Shown here in pieces: positions 13,856 through 14,545 of a stretch of DNA of 14,545 nt. Origin of the DNA: Candidatus Parcubacteria bacterium (GTDB taxonomy: Bacteria; Patescibacteriota; Patescibacteriia; Patescibacteriales; UBA12075); contig JAGLNE010000011.1 in assembly GCA_023139655.1 (NCBI GenBank), positions 1 through 14,545 on the forward strand, in the 5' to 3' direction. The notes below the pieces were generated by a model, which searched no databases, was not told the origin of the DNA, and saw only the letters and a list, made by a program, of their open reading frames with translations. The translations under genes and the position numbers were made by a program. Positions within the stretch are counted from its first letter, which is position 1. Every line of letters starts with the position of its first letter.

Positions 13856-14119
13856 ATGAATTTTTGGCTAATATTAAAGATTGTTCCTCAGAAAGCCGCA
13901 ATTTATATAATTAAAATTTACCAAAAGACCTTTTCGCCGGACCACGGCATTTTTAAACATAAACACCCTTTTGGCTTTTGCCGCTTTAAACCTACTTGTT
14001 CAGAATATTCTATTAAAGCTTTAGAAAAATACGGGTTTATAAAGGGCGGTTTAGTGTCAATTTGGCGGGTTCTTCGTTGCAACCCTTTTAATAAAGGCGG
14101 TTGGGACCCTGTAAAATAA
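13856..14119 (+). CDS. yidD: Membrane protein insertion efficiency factor YidD
   Basis: A small membrane-associated protein that assists YidC-dependent insertion. The diagnostic region [45 protein letters not shown] contains the conserved cysteines and the RCNPF-GG-DPV ending. The N-terminal about 30 residues are hydrophobic/amphipathic ([21 protein letters not shown]). The 87-aa length is normal. It begins 10 nt after rnpA with a GAG 5 nt ahead of the ATG, so it is co-transcribed. Confidence 0.96.
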   Translation: MNFWLILKIVPQKAAIYIIKIYQKTFSPDHGIFKHKHPFGFCRFKPTCSEYSIKALEKYGFIKGGLVSIWRVLRCNPFNKGGWDPVK

Positions 14120-14179
14120 GAATAATAGGATAAATAAGAAAAATAAGATAAACATATTTACCGTAATAAATAATTGTTA

Positions 14180-14204
14180 TGTGTTACGTGTTGTGTGTTA
14201 CGTG
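14180..14204. repeat. 11-bp direct repeat TGTGTTACGTG before yidC
   Basis: TGTGTTACGTG is at 14180-14190 and again at 14194-14204, a period of 14 bp, ending five bases before the yidC start codon. The repeat occupies the place of a Shine-Dalgarno sequence and contains none. It resembles a GTGTTACGTG micro-repeat I know from spacers of other genomes; no function is evident. Confidence 0.55.
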
Positions 14205-14209
14205 CAATA

Positions 14210-14545
14210 ATGTTTCAAACATTTTTTTATCAACCAGTATTAAATTTATTAGTATTTCTTTACAATATTGTTCCCGGGAATGATTTAGGGATCGCGATTA
14301 TATTGCTCACGGTTGTAATCAAATTATTATTATTACCTTTATCAAAAAAATCAATAAAATCGCAAAAAGCCTTGCAAGATCTACAGCCCCAGACTGAGGA
14401 ATTGAAGAAAAAATTTAAAGACAATAAAGAGGCAATGAGCAAGGCAATGCTTGAGCTTTATAAAAAGAACAAGGTTAACCCTTTTTCTTCCTGCTTGCCG
14501 CTTATTGTGCAACTCCCCTTTTTGTTTGCTGTGTTCCGTGTGTTC
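14210..14545 (+). CDS. yidC: Membrane insertase YidC/Oxa1 family, 3' part outside the window
   Basis: 112 codons are open to the window end and the gene continues beyond it. The sequence starts MFQTFFYQPVLNLLVFLYNI, lacking the large periplasmic P1 domain of E. coli YidC, so it is the short Gram-positive/Oxa1 type. A first core helix (about 26-44, LGIAIILLTVVIKLLLLPLS) leads to the cytoplasmic hairpin KSIKSQKALQDLQPQ through MLELYKKNKVNPFSSCLPL and the next helix IVQLPFLFAVFRVF; the ALYK-x-KVNP-CLPLIVQLP pattern is typical. The hydrophilic-groove arginine (E. coli R366) is K38 here. It is the last visible gene of the rpmH cluster, 90 nt after yidD. Confidence 0.95.
   Translation, partial: MFQTFFYQPVLNLLVFLYNIVPGNDLGIAIILLTVVIKLLLLPLSKKSIKSQKALQDLQPQTEELKKKFKDNKEAMSKAMLELYKKNKVNPFSSCLPLIVQLPFLFAVFRVF

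Overview
The window looks like the replication-origin neighbourhood of a bacterium from the Candidate Phyla Radiation (Patescibacteria, perhaps Parcubacteria-like). The grounds are short compact genes, very weak or absent Shine-Dalgarno sequences, a short Oxa1-type YidC, a bifunctional PBP with Ig-like C-terminal domains, an extended S15, and spacers filled with short dispersed palindromes. The standard genetic code fits every gene. The phylum is an inference from overall character; no 16S rRNA or other decisive marker is present.

Layout. Positions 1-1010 (minus strand) hold a tRNA-His cut by the window edge, a membrane-anchored SAM methyltransferase of the FAM173/aKMT type, and tRNA-Arg(TCT), followed by a repeat-rich spacer. 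Positions 1090-4650 (plus) form an RNA-metabolism block: promoter, rpsO, a NYN-domain putative RNase, pnp, and a strong terminator. Positions 4663-7000 (plus) hold two sugar-phosphate genes: a GH130 mannoside phosphorylase/hydrolase and a GalT/HIT-type hexose-1-phosphate nucleotidylyltransferase. Positions 7039-9990 (plus) encode a 983-aa class A penicillin-binding protein. Converging terminators at 10011-10096 separate it from the minus-strand dnaA-dnaN pair (12751 down to 10134). A gene-free, AT-rich region of about 600 bp (12752-13350) is the probable oriC. From it the plus-strand rpmH-rnpA-yidD-yidC cluster diverges; yidC runs off the window end.

How it works together. The dnaA-dnaN / oriC / rpmH-rnpA-yidD-yidC arrangement is the classic bacterial origin neighbourhood: initiator and sliding clamp on one side; ribosomal protein L34, the RNase P protein and two membrane-insertion factors on the other. 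rpsO-pnp linkage is also conserved in bacteria; here a NYN nuclease-like gene sits between them. GH130 phosphorylases release mannose-1-phosphate, and the next gene belongs to a family acting on hexose-1-phosphates, so the two may form a small salvage or glycan pathway (inference).

Most notable non-coding structure: (i) an abrupt reversal of G/C strand asymmetry at about 13140 inside oriC; (ii) three 31-nt hairpins of shared design at gene ends, two acting as terminators; (iii) three copies of a 70-77 bp palindromic MITE-like element in spacers; (iv) a 23-bp repeat unit interrupting a duplicated 5' end of tRNA-Arg. I found no evidence for an entirely new system such as a defence island or CRISPR array. 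The window is mostly core genome with unusual details.
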